A stretch of 64,000 nt of DNA from Isoperla grammatica. Taxonomy: Eukaryota > Arthropoda > Insecta > Plecoptera > Perlodidae. The notes below the pieces were generated by a model. The model was not told the origin of the DNA and ran no database searches. It saw only the letters and a program-made list of their open reading frames with translations. The stretch lies in contig OX246743.1 of NCBI GenBank assembly GCA_945910005.1, positions 16,268,695 to 16,332,694 of the forward strand, in the 5' to 3' direction. This document shows positions 21,616 to 32,996 of this stretch, piece after piece. Both the position numbers and the translations under genes were made by a program. How positions within the stretch are numbered: the first letter of the stretch is position 1; every line of letters begins with the position of its first letter.

Positions 21616-23961
21616 AATGAGGTTGTGGAACAGTTTGATGTATTAGACTAGACTAGAGGGATAGTTCAGTTGAACACATTTTGAGGATAAGGTTGTGGAT
21701 CACTTTCATGTATTCGACTAGACTAGAGGGATAGTTCAGTTGAACACATTTTGAGGAATAAGGTTGTGGATCAGTTTGATGTATTAGACTAGAGGGATAG
21801 TTCAGTTGGACACATTTTGAGGAATAAGTTTGTGGATCAGTTTGATATATTCGACTAGAGGGATAGTTCAGTTGGACACATTTTGAGGAATAAGGTTGTG
21901 GATCAGTTTGATGTACTAGACTAGAGGGATAGTTCAGTTGGACACATTTTGAGGAATAAGGTTGTGGATCAGTTTGATGTATTAGACTAGAGGGATAGTT
22001 CAGTTGGACACATTTTGAGGAATAAGTTTGTGGATCAGTTTGATATATTAGACTAGAGGGATAGTTCAGTTGGACACATTTTGAGGAATAAGGTTGGAGA
22101 TCAGTTTGATGTATTCGACTAGACTAGAGGGATAGTTCAGTTGGGCACATTTTGAGGAATAAGGTTGTGGATCAGTTTGATGTATTCGACTAGCTAGAGG
22201 GATGGTTCAGTTGGACACATTTTGAGGAATAAGGTTGTGGATCAGTTTGATGTATTCGACTAGCTAGAGGGATGGTTCAGTTGGACACATTTTGAGGAAT
22301 AAGGTTGTGGATCAGTTTGATGTATTCGACTAGCTAGAGGGATGGTTCAGTTGGACACATTTTGAGGAATAAGGTTGTGGAACAGTTTGATGTATTAGAC
22401 TAGACTAAAGGGATAGTTCAGTTGAACACATTTTGAGGATAAGGTTGTGGATCACTTTAATGTATTCGACTAGACTAGAGGGATAGTTCAGTTGAACACA
22501 TTTTGAGGAATAAGGTTGTGGATCAGTTTGATGTATTAGACTAGAGGGATAGTTCAGTTGGACACATTTTGAGGAATAAGTTTGTGGATCAGTTTGATAT
22601 ATTCGACTAGAGGGATAGTTCAGTTGGACACATTTTGAGGAATAAGGTTGTGGATCAGTTTGATGTATTAGACTAGAGGGATAGTTCAGTTGGACACATT
22701 TTGAGGAATAAGGTTGTGGATCAGTTTGATGTATTAGACTAGAGGGATAGTTCAGTTGGACACATTTTGAGGAATAAGTTTGTGGATCAGTTTGATATAT
22801 TAGACTAGAGGGATAGTTCAGTTGGACACATTTTGAGGAATAAGGTTGGAGATCAGTTTGATGTATTCGACTAGACTAGAGGGATAGTTCAGTTGGGCAC
22901 ATTTTGAGGAATAAGGTTGTGGATCAGTTTGATGTATTCGACTAGCTAGAGGGATGGTTCAGTTGGACACATTTTGAGGAATAAGGTTGTGGATCAGTTT
23001 GATGTATTCGACTAGCTAGAGGGATGGTTCAGTTGGACACATTTTGAGGAATAAGGTTGTGGATCAGTTTGATGTATTCGACTAGCTAGAGGGATGGTTC
23101 AGTTGGACACATTTTGAGGAATAAGGTTGTGGATCAGTTTGATGTATTCGACTAGCTAGAGGGATGGTTCAGTTGGACACATTTTGAGGAATAAGGTTGT
23201 GGATCAGTTTGATGTATTCGACTAGCTAGAGGGATGGTTCAGTTGGACACATTTTGAGGAATAAGGTTGTGGATCAGTTTGATGTATTCGACTAGCTAGA
23301 GGGATGGTTCAGTTGGACACATTTTGAGGAATAAGGTTGTGGATCAGTTTGATGTATTCGACTAGCTAGAGGGATGGTTCAGTTGGACACATTTTGAGGA
23401 ATAAGGTTGTGGATCAGTTTGATGTATTCGACTAGCTAGAGGGATGGTTCAGTTGGACACATTTTGAGGAATAAGGTTGTGGATCAGTTTGATGTATTCG
23501 ACTAGCTAGAGGGATGGTTCAGTTGGACACATTTTGAGGAATAAGGTTGTGGATCAGTTTGATGTATTCGACTAGCTAGAGGGATGGTTCAGTTGGACAC
23601 ATTTTGAGGAATAAGGTTGTGGATCAGTTTGATGTATTCGACTAGCTAGAGGGATGGTTCAGTTGGACACATTTTGAGGAATAAGGTTGTGGATCAGTTT
23701 GATGTATTCGACTAGCTAGAGGGATAGTTCAGTGGGGCACATTTTGAGGAATAAGGTTGTGGATCAGTTTGATGTATTCGACTAGCTAGAGGGATGGTTC
23801 AGTTGGACACATTTTGAGGAATAAGGTTGTGGATCAGTTTGATGTATTCGACTAGCTAGAGGGATGGTTCAGTTGGACACATTTTGAGGAATAAGGTTGT
23901 GGATCAGTTTGATGTATTCGACTGGCACTAGAAGGATAGTTCAGTTGGACACATTTTGAGA
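21616..23961. repeat. Satellite-like array, 70-bp unit, about 33 copies, with higher-order repeats
   Basis: The consensus unit contains GGATGGTTCAGTTGGACACA, TTTTGAGGAATAAGGTTGTG and GATCAGTTTGATGTATTCGA, then CTAGCTAGAG. Early units are 65-75 bp with variants such as GACTAGACTAGAG, GATATATTAGAC and GGTTGGAGATC. The ordered series of variants at 21616-22372 repeats from 22373 onward, giving a 757-bp higher-order unit. From about 22920 the array becomes a run of almost identical 70-bp units. It directly follows a SINE fragment. Confidence 0.95.
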
Positions 23962-24720
23962 CACGAACCACGAATTAGTGCAGCAGAGTAGCTACTCTGC
24001 TGCAAATGTAGGTGGAAAGGAAAACATAGTGGTGGTCCAAGAGTTGAATACTCGCCACCGATAATCAATATATTCAATAATATACGTTATAATATAATGG
24101 ATATGTGGAAATGAAAAGACCGGCATTCCGCCAGAAGAGAGAAGATAATAGGGGTATTGATAACACGACGAAAATATACGTTCATTGGAGCAAAACATTG
24201 AAAACCATGTTCTTTCCCAGGAATATTATTATTATTGTAGAAGTGCGCGTTGTACGTATTTGAGGTCAGATCTAACACATTTGTACGCGTGTGAGGGGCG
24301 CGAGGGGGAGGTGCGCCCCCCCCCCCAAACTACCCCCTGCGCTTGCCCGCGCCTTCCTACAACACCACGGATAATATAATCCAACATTAGCAACATACTT
24401 CCTCTGTATCTCTGAGTAGGCCTACAGTCCGGGGAAATACGTAGACAGGAATCATGCATCAAGTCGTGACCATAGTTAATTGCTGTTTTGATTTGAGCGC
24501 AAGTCGAACACTGAATATAGGTAGGTAAGATAATGTAGGGCCATGTTCCATGCATTCTCACGGGTTTAAAAATATTATTCATTTAGTAACAGTTTTCATT
24601 TTTAGGAGGGTCCACAATAAGGCATGTAAATCTGTGGCGGAGTACTTGTGTATGAAATCAGCCTCCAAGATCGTCAAGGTGTTCAAAAGTGACATAATTT
24701 AACCTCGTTATTCAGCAACT

Positions 24721-24784
24721 CTTATTTATTTATGTATTGTCTAACCTATTCAGTTATAAAACTGATTTACAAAGCTGAGGACAA
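24721..24784 (-). mobile_element. Retroelement 3' tail, minus strand
   Basis: On the minus strand it has TTTGTAAATCAGTTTTATAA, CTGAATAGGTTAGACA and a terminal TAAATAAATAAG. It is almost identical to the tails at 31531 and 63598. TCAGTT-TTAT-AACTGA can form a 6-bp hairpin. Only the 3' end is present, as expected of 5'-truncated non-LTR retrotransposons or their SINE partners. Confidence 0.65.
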
Positions 24785-25400
24785 TTAATAGAACTATGCA
24801 ATTAATAAAAGTGGAAAAAATCATTAAAATAGCAATTTAAATTTCTGAGGAGGAACTACCATATATTAATCAAGCAATTAAACAGTTAATTAACAATTAC
24901 AAAAATAATATATAATATATATTTAATTAAAACATAATTTCAGGATATCAATGACATTAGGTGCCAAAGTGGCCATGTTGGAGTCCCCGCATGGAATGGC
25001 TTGACTTATATATTATCTGTACTGTACCGTAGCATCGATGGATGGGGCGTCCCCGCCATCACGTTTGTATTGCGAGTTACCTCATCTTATAGGTTTCTTC
25101 GTACCAGGCACCATTATGCCTTTTTTATATCCTTTATATCCATATACATGACTTGGAACATGTCGGAACTATTACTGGCTTATCTTAGTCAAGGCCAGCG
25201 AGCTGCCTCTACTGCTCGGCTCCTGCTGTGCAAGCACTATAAGCAGCGCGTGCCTGCCCGCGTGCCTGCATGGAGTGTGTGCAATGTGCTTGTGCACAGC
25301 TGATATTATGTTGTTTTAAATTGTTTCAAACGGTACTCTTTTACTTTCTCAAGATCAAATTCTGAAAAGAAAAATTGCTTAATTGTTTCTTTAATGTTGA

Positions 25401-25470
25401 ATAAAATAAAATAAATTCGTATTTATAGAGTCTAGCCACTCAGTAACAAGACTGATTTTCAGTGGGGGAC
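25401..25470 (-). mobile_element. Retroelement 3' tail, diverged, minus strand
   Basis: On the minus strand it has GTCCCCCACTGAAAATCAGT, then CTTGTTACTGAGTGGCTAGA and an A/T-rich end with AATAAAATAAAAT. The hairpin is kept in altered form (TCAGT...ACTGA). Confidence 0.5.
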
Positions 25471-26700
25471 TTGTAGGCTCCGAACACCATCGACGAGTGA
25501 GCGATAACCATATCAAAGATCTTTCACATATGAAACATAAATCAGTGACTGGACAGTATAGTTATAGACAGTATAGTTAGAAGAATCTGTTATATGTGGT
25601 ATAGTTCTTCATCAAAATTAATGCAGAAAAACTGCTTAATTCGTTTTTTAGTTGTTTAAAACTGTAGACCTATACTTCTTCCTTAAATCAACGCTGAAGA
25701 AAATTGCTTCTTTAATTGTTTATGTCGGTAGGTCTTCTCAAAATCAATTAAGACAGTATTTCTCCCTCAAAGTCAATGATAAGATTTGCACGTGTGTCAA
25801 TATTTTTTTTATTTTTAGGGTGGTCGTTTGGATAGTAATTATTTAGGGCCGGTTTCAACACGGTTCATACGTGGGTGGGGTTTGAATCTCCCATAAGGCA
25901 ACGTTTTATTCGGTTTTGTAATTGACCATCTTCTTCATGAACTTGACCGTCACGAATAGTTTGATTGCAATAACAGAGACGCAAAGCTAATTCCATCAGC
26001 TAAAGTTTATTTATTTACTTTGATGATGACATCTAGCTTTATATAAGGTAACTTACATGCATTAATGTATAAATATAAACACACGCAATGTTTATCTAAG
26101 GAGATCCAAGGTAAACATATATAACACGATGGGCAAATAGTTAATCTGATGGCAATGTTATAGCCCAGTAATCAGTGTAAAGTAGTTATGACAGTTATTA
26201 TTATTGTCTACTATTTCTCCGGTTATCCTTGATACACCTACCTGTATAGCAAAGCACTTGTTACAACTTGTTACAGGTATCCATGTGATATAGTTTGTTA
26301 TCCAATCACATGACACTATTCATAGTTCCCACGTGACGTCACAGCGGCCATGATTGCGACACAATTTAGGAGGACCAATCCTAGATCATTGACAAATACT
26401 ATTCAAATACAATAAATAAGCCTAATTTAAAATTTAAAAAGTAAACATTAGTAACACAAAAATAAAAAATTACTACACATATCAAATTTATTTGAAAAAC
26501 TGGCTGGATTTTAAAGAGCTAAGAATTTCTGTGTTCTACCACAACAGCCTTCAATTGTTTCTCCATGGCAACGTCAAAGTTTGAACACAAATGTGGCCGC
26601 CACGCGCAAAGATGTGACGTACGTGCAACCTATGAATTTCACACGTTCCGTCCTAAGATGATTTTCAGAATTGATCTAGAAAGCCGTGATTTGCTCTATC

Positions 26701-27369
26701 TAATGGTTCGTTTACAGCTACGCGTTGCAAGCGTTGAGAGCGAAGCGAGGGCGCGAGTTTCGCGTTGGCCTGTTTACTGCGACGCGAGGCGAGGGAAATA
26801 AATAGGCCTACTAGCAGTATTATGGCAGAACAGCAGCATGAGTAAGAAATTCATTCGCCGTAGGAATATAATCAGAGTGTTATGCTTATGTACGTCCACT
26901 GTATTTGAAAAGACGTGCGTTTGATTTAACGAAAAGCCAGAAAACTATACTAGGAAATGAGGTTAGGAATCCACAAGAAATTTGTTACTTTTTACCGTAG
27001 ATATACGGTTTTTACATGGTCGCTTCAAACTTTCGATGTACTTCTGTATCGTATTGCGGCGTTATTGAAACTAATAACATTGTTTCAGGGAAGTTGTTAA
27101 ATCTCTGAAGATGCATGTTTATTACTTTGAGGTAACATTCAACTGTCAAGTCCTAGAACCCTAGGCCTAGGCCTAGTTCTAGTTCGGCACTGCCACTTGA
27201 TACGTGTTCTGCAATCAATCGAGGTGGCCGTGGGGAGACGCGACGCGAGAAAACAAACTTGAACCATGTCTGGCGCGAAGGTTTGCCCCTCGCGAGCTCG
27301 CGTGAAACTCGGTCGCTGATTGGAGCTCGCGCCTTCGCTTCCCAACGCGTAGCTGTAAACCCACCATTA
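26701..27369. mobile_element. Probable TIR element, 669 bp
   Basis: The left end TAATGGTTCGTTTACAGCTA, followed by CGCGTTG, is mirrored at the right by CAACGCGTAGCTGTAAACCC ACCATTA. GC-rich subterminal blocks (AAGCG, GCGCGAG) also mirror. The flanks share a longer direct similarity: GATCTAGAAAGCCGTGATTT at 26674 and GATCTAGAGGGCCGTGACTA at 27429, both followed by GCTCTATCTAA. No transposase frame. The superfamily is undetermined. Confidence 0.65.
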
Positions 27370-28703
27370 GGGTCCTTGATAGTTATGTTAAGGTGCATTT
27401 TTCATTGTTGTGCATTGTTGTCATTGAAGATCTAGAGGGCCGTGACTAGCTCTATCTAAGGGTCATAGCAAATTGGTCCTGGATCAATTCTGAAAAGGTC
27501 TACTGTTGTTTCCGTGCTTTACTTCATGCGAATAATATGCATCGACTCTGTGAGGCTATTTCCGCTGTGCTCTCTAGCTATAGACAATACACTAACCACC
27601 GACATCCACGCAGGAAGTGCATGGTAATAACTTCGGCAAACGTTTAGCGTATTTCTAATAAAACAGCACGACTCTTAATAGATATATTGTGCAGCTTGTA
27701 AACTTTCCTCGTGGTTATTATGCAAGGGAAGTCATTTGTAGCAATAACATTTTCAATTGTTGTCATTTCCTGTTTCTTTTACACGAAGAGGAAATCGGGA
27801 ATAAGTTTGGGTGTGTTTTCTTTCCTTTCCTTTTTGTTTTGTTTTGTTTAGTTTTGTATGATTGGATCTTTTGAAACCGTGCTTACAAGTCGTTTTCGAC
27901 AAACATCCATTAAAGTACGACATTGCTGAATGTTATTGAAAGCTAACATTATAGAAATGCGAAAAGTTTTCTTTCTTCTTGAAAGAACAGATGGACAATT
28001 TATTGTATCTATCACATTTAGCTTTAAGTTATAATTAAATTTGTTGCTTTATTGTTATAGGCTCTTATATTCATCTACGAAATTACACCTTTTATTAAAT
28101 TGTTACTACCGTAGTAGTTTATATTGGTCAATTATTTTGTGTGCCTATACTTGCTTGATATATGGCTCAAGAAATTCATAGGAAATCAATGCACAAATCT
28201 AAAACTTTTGTAAAATTAGTAAAATTGGAATATAAAACATTTTGTCGTCATCTAGCAGAACAATAAATTTAGAAATATACTCGTTGGCATAATAACTGTG
28301 AGAAAAAGTGAGAAAAATGAGTTAATTCAGACTAAGGTTCCGTGTATTTATATATGCACTCAATTAGCCTAGTGTAACCCAAACTAACATTACTTTGACA
28401 GAAATATGAAGCCTATATCCATTATAATTTCCATTTAGCTCACACCCACCGTCCATATTAATGGCTCCGTTCCCTACAACCACTACCATGAGAGTGGTAT
28501 ACATAAAGCGTAAAGGGTTGACACAACGCTGATGGTTTACATCCGGTACACTGTTTTTTTTGTTTTTTTTTAATTTATTTATTTATTAGTAATAGCATAT
28601 AAAATACATGTAAGATACATATAGTTTCACAATAATGTACAATAATGTAGTCCTAGGTTATAAATGTGTTGTACAAAATGAGTGAAATAGAGCCTTACTT
28701 AAA
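27370..28703. other. No gene seen; AT-rich unique sequence
   Basis: No recognisable domain. A T-rich stretch at about 28553-28590, followed by ATTTATTTATTTATTAG, may be a degraded minus-strand retroelement tail. Confidence 0.5.
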
Positions 28704-29238
28704 AAGGGGACGCTGAATAACGCCGAATGGAACAACGCCGAATCGATCGTGTGTACTGCTCTTTCAAGTATAATCCTAACCCAAAAAAGTAAACCTTATA
28801 ACCTGGAACAACGCCGAATCTTTTTCGACGTAGATCCGACGGAAAAACGCCGAATCTTTTTCGACGTAGATCCGACGGAACAACGCCGAATCTTTTTCGG
28901 CGTCGATCCGACGGAAAAACGCGGAATATTTTTCGACGTAAATCCACTGGAACAACGCCGAATCATTTTCCGTGTAATACACGGGTTAGTTGAGCCTAGG
29001 TTAGGTTAGGTTAGGTTAGGTTAGGTTAGGTTAGGTTAGGTTAGGTTAGTTTCGGCGTTGTTCCGGTGGATTTACGTCGAAAAAGATTCGGCGCTTTTCC
29101 GTCGGATCTACGTCGAAAAAGATTCGGCGTTGTTCCAGGTTGTAAGGTCTACTTTTTTGGGTTAGGATTATACTTGAAGGTGTAGTACACACGATCGATT
29201 CGGCGTTGTTCCATTCGGCGCTATTCAGGCGTCCCCTT
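28704..29238. mobile_element. Foldback element with TTAGG core, 535 bp
   Basis: The arms begin AAGGGGACGC on both strands and remain paired for about 190 nt with roughly ten differences. Shared blocks include GCGCCGAATGGAACAACGCC, GAATCGATCGTGTGTACT and AGTATAATCCTAACCC. Inside the left arm is a 36-bp tandem unit, about five copies from 28805 to 28980, containing ACGCCGAATCTTTTTCGACG. Its GGAAC and GGAAA starts alternate, giving a 72-bp period. The right arm keeps about two such units. Between the arms lies a TTAGG block. The outer flanks (CTTAAA / TTAAAA) are A/T-rich, so no target duplication can be fixed. A TTAA-targeting element is possible but not shown. Open frames here follow the 36-bp period and are not genes. 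Confidence 0.82.
28997..29049 (+). repeat. Interstitial (TTAGG)n, about 10.5 copies
   Basis: Uninterrupted TTAGG units from 28997 to 29049. TTAGG is the canonical telomere repeat of most insects and other arthropods. It is internal here, at the centre of an inverted-repeat element, and not at a chromosome end. Confidence 0.95.
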
Positions 29239-31063
29239 AAAAACCCGATTTTTAGATTTCCCGGTACCAAACACACTCTTATTTTAACATTTCTTGCTGA
29301 GAAAAGTGTAACGTAAACTGTTGACAAACTTCAACCAGGTTCTCGTCTTTTATCGACTAAAAACGTCGATAAATAAGCTTATTTCTCCTTCACAGCAGGA
29401 AACAAAACAAATTATTGTTTACATGTTTTCAAAAATAGCCTTCTCCCCTCGTTTTGCATCTAGTGTGTTTTCGCGTGCTTCCTTGCTTTACAGTGACGAA
29501 TATGGTCGTCAGTTTTCTGGCAAAATAGCAATGGCGCCTGTTATTCGGTACCGCGCCATCTTGTACTGCCACCCCATCTAGCGTCAGACATAGGAACTGC
29601 ATCATCTGCCCATGTGTACCCAACACTGGATGTGAAGACACTCTACATAAAGAAACGCTCGGACGAAGTGAATTATTTCTCCATGCAAGCGGAAAAACGT
29701 AATATTATGTTGTTATTTAATATGAGATAAATCTATTTTCACACACGAAGAAAGGAATTCCGAGCCGTTTGACATTATATCTAGCGTGATAAATTTAAGG
29801 TCATAAGTCATAACCTTTTTGGGACAAAATAGCAATTTTGAGAAATAATAGACGGACCAAAGAAGATGACTTTTTGTCTCATATATATAGGTATGTTACT
29901 GAGCAACGTATCGAAGTATGTAGTTGTCGTTTCACATATCAAGAAACGGTATATTATTGATTATGTATCCGATTTCACCTTCAGATGCTATATTTGTACT
30001 AAACAGGACTGATGTACGAGCACATAATACACCAATTTCAATACTTTCAATCATTCATTTTGTTTGCCATGCATTAGACATAAAACAGAAAAACTAATAA
30101 AAAAACAAAAAAACAGGCGATTTATGAAAACTTAAATTTCTGTACATTTCATACATGAAATGTAGAGCTAGCTTATATATTTATATATATGTGTTGATTT
30201 TGTTTGTACATATTATTATGTAGGCCTATAGCATAACAATTTTGATGATACACACTTTTCAAGAAACTTTCTGCTTGTGTTATTTTCGTGAATTAGATTA
30301 TCGTGACACCTTTCTTGGCTTTATTATATAATAAGTTAAAATGATTTCTATCAGTTTACTTTCGACATTAAGAGGTGAACCTCTTTTCCATAATTAGAAC
30401 ATGTTTGTAAAGGAACGTTGTTCAGAGATCTACTACTGAATGAAAAAAGAAAATTCTAAAACTAAATGCGACGAGATTCTCGTGTTTGTTCGTCAGACTA
30501 GTCGGTTTGAAGTTAATGGCTTCTAAGTTTTAAGGGGTTCCAGGCTTGCATCTGCATTCGCGTACAGTAATCACTACTTCAACCAGATTGTAAAGTTTTA
30601 ACTAACCTAGTGCAAATGTGAGTAGAGTGAGTGAAGATATTTGCCAAATGAATAAAACCCAACTTAACTGAATTCTTTTCTCGAGGTTTTCCATTTATTG
30701 CTTGCGGTTGGTTGAAAGTTGGAAAATAGCTCCAAGGGTTGTGAAAATCTAAGTTTATATAGCGCAGTAGTAGACAAACAGTGGCGTGCGGTTGGGTATG
30801 GTGGGTGGGGTTATTGCATGCGATGCTACGATCTAGGTTTACTAGCGTAGACAAACAGTGGCGTGCAGTGAGGTAAGATCTCAGGATATAACTTCTTACA
30901 GTATAGACAAGCAGTGGCGTAAAGTGAGGTAGGATCTATGGATCTAGCTAGCTTCGTTCGCAGAGTAGCATAGACAACCAAGGGCGTGCCTTCAAGCATG
31001 ACATCAGGAAACGCGATAGAAGTTCGGCACACTTTATAAAGTTGCAATTTTCAAAATAATCCC
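29239..31063. other. No gene seen; degenerate repeats near the right end
   Basis: Mostly unique sequence. Between about 30768 and 30990 a diverged unit of about 60-75 bp recurs four times, marked by TAGACAAACAGTGGCGTGC, TAGACAAACAGTGGCGTGCA, TAGACAAGCAGTGGCGTAAA and TAGACAACCAAGGGCGTGCC. These may be remnants of one older element or an old tandem array. No recognisable coding region. Confidence 0.5.
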
Positions 31064-31207
31064 AATTGTAGCTATGTTAAAAGCTGTCGGCCGAACTAAA
31101 TGAAGCTACCTAATTGTAGCTATGTTAAAAGCTGTCGGCCGAACTAAATGAAGCTACCTAATTGTAGCTATGTTAAAAGCTGTCGGCCGAACTAAATGAA
31201 GCTACCT
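31064..31207. repeat. Tandem repeat, 48-bp unit, 3 copies
   Basis: Three exact units starting AATTGTAGCTATGTTAAAAG and containing CTGTCGGCCGAACTAAATGA, at 31064, 31112 and 31160. The lack of divergence suggests a recent event. Confidence 0.95.
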
Positions 31208-31530
31208 AATCCACCAGGAATGTTGAAAGAACAAATGCGCACTAATTAACTATGCTCGAACCATTTAGAATGAAACATCTACGATTAAAAACACAACATT
31301 TATGCCTACACCAATATTTTGTCGCCCATTTTGTATGAAGTGGTCTTACTTTTTTTTTACACTTGCTTGTATTTCTGGTGTATGCCAGTTTAATGTTTAA
31401 TTTTTCTTCACCTTAATTTAGACTATAACTTTGTTCTTTTATCATTTTTTTGTTCTTGTTTTCCTTTGTTTTATTGTTGTCTGAACGTTTGTTCAGTGTT
31501 TTCCTTTTGTTACATCATTTATTGTTTAGA

Positions 31531-31597
31531 TTTATTTATTGTCTTCCCTTGTAAATCAGTTTTATAACTGAATAGATAGACACTAAATAAATAAACA
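31531..31597 (+). mobile_element. Retroelement 3' tail
   Basis: TTTATTTATTGTCTTCCCTT, then GTAAATCAGTTTTATAACTG, AATAGATAGACA and a terminal CTAAATAAATAAAC. The 6-bp hairpin TCAGTT-TTAT-AACTGA is intact. About 150 bp of T-rich sequence precedes it, as in the copy at 63598. Confidence 0.65.
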
Positions 31598-31650
31598 AAT
31601 CATAATTTGATTACTAAAGAATGTAAAGCGCATCATCATCATGTATAGTA

Positions 31651-32379
31651 AAGCCTTGCGCACAATTGGCGCAGCGGAAGCATAAACACAGCGCAAGCGT
31701 AACGTAAGGCCGACGCCAACGCACAATTCACGTAACACAACCACAGCGCAAAGCAAGTTTTGGCTGTCTAGTCGTCTGCACTCGCCATGGTTTGAGGTTA
31801 GGGACATACTACAAATTCAATATTGCCACTTGTTATCATCGGTCTAGGGTTGGCCTGCATTCACATTAACGGCTTGCCTATGTTGTATCCGTTTTATTCT
31901 AGGCCTAGGCCTACCTCGCATTCAACAAATTCTATCCGCGATAGGCCTAGTCAAAGTCTTGTAAAACAGTTTCATTTGATATAATGTTTATACAGTGCAC
32001 ACTTGAGAATGAAGAGGTAACATAGGTTCTTAATTTATTTTATCAATTGCAATTGAAGGTTAGTGACGGTAAAGGGCTCTAGTCTGATACAAACGAAAGT
32101 CACGTAATAATATACTAAAAACAATTACTAATTTGACTGAGCTATTATGACGAGACCACAGCTGTCTAGTTGGAACAAGATTCCTATTGGTCGATCGTTA
32201 TGTCGTGCACAAGCACAACGCAAAAATATAAAATATAACCAACTCTTGCGCTCCGTTATGCTGCGCCATGCGCTCTTGTGTCAGTTGGAGACGAGGCCAT
32301 GTGATAACATTGGTTCATATTTCTTGCGCTGCGCTTACGTTCCGTTACGCTTGCGCTATGCCAATTGTGCGTAGGCCTT
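31651..32379. mobile_element. Probable TIR element, 729 bp
   Basis: The left end AAGCCTTGCGCACAATTGGC is mirrored at the right by GCCAATTGTGCGTAGGCCTT. Subterminal GCGCAAGCGTAACG motifs occur in the left arm and as the complement CGTTACGCTTGCGC in the right. No transposase and no clear target-site duplication, so it is called a non-autonomous element of unknown superfamily. Confidence 0.68.
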
Positions 32380-32419
32380 AAGTATTCCTCATGGTACAGA
32401 GTTTTCCGATTGTTGCCGA

Positions 32420-32466
32420 ACTACACCGAGCTACACCGAGCTACACCGAGCTACATCGAGCTACAC
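32420..32466. repeat. Short tandem repeat, 10-bp unit CTACACCGAG, about 4.5 copies
   Basis: Perfect units with one C-to-T change (CTACATCGAG). It lies just beyond the TIR element ending at 32379. Confidence 0.9.
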
Positions 32467-32804
32467 CAGCCGACCACTCATCGTGATCGGCTGTCTAGCG
32501 TCTCATTACAAATACAGCGCGTACACAGACTTAATTAATCGCGTCGATAAGTCCGACCAATTAAAGCCAGTCTGCCCCAGCTGCAAAGAAACCTTGTCCG
32601 AACGGAAGAGCTTAACAAAGCGCAGCCTTATCTCGATTTGCGTTAACAAATTAATATTTTATGGTCAGTGATTATATGAAAATACGATTTTAATTAACGT
32701 TATTATTTAATCCAGCTAAAATCGAACAATGAGTTGTTTTCTAACTGTGGTTTTATTACAGTTTTATAAGGTTTTTGTTTTTGAGGAGTTCTTTGTAATT
32801 AATA

Positions 32805-32996
32805 AGTTTAGAAGTGTTGTTTTTCGGAAGTTTTTTTGTATATACACATTGGCTTCATGTTTTTATCGTAACTAATGCAATTATGGTGTTACCGAGTTTT
32901 AAACTCGGTAACACCATAATTGCATTAGTTACGATAAAAACATGAAGCCAATGTGTATATACAAAAAAAACTTCCGAAAAACAACACTTCTAAACT
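32805..32996. repeat. Near-perfect 192-bp palindrome, 1-nt loop
   Basis: The left arm at 32805-32899 and right arm at 32901-32996 are reverse complements over 95-96 nt. The only difference is a T7/A8 homopolymer indel. The centre reads ACCGAGTTT-T-AAACTCGGT. The arms show none of the decay seen in the other inverted repeats here. It could be a young foldback insertion, a recent inverted duplication or a library/assembly fold-back artefact. No flanking target duplication is evident. Confidence 0.92.

Larger units (their letters stand above)
23962..26700. other. No gene seen; two retroelement tails inside
   Basis: Unique AT-rich sequence with a run of 11 C at 24316-24326. Frames of up to 116 codons (24232-24582, minus) lack recognisable domains. 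Tails at 24721-24784 and 25401-25470 are listed separately. Confidence 0.45.

Noticed and set aside
28997..29049. Chromosome end (telomere)
   Set aside because: The TTAGG block is only 53 bp, internal, and sits inside an inverted-repeat element with ordinary sequence on both sides.
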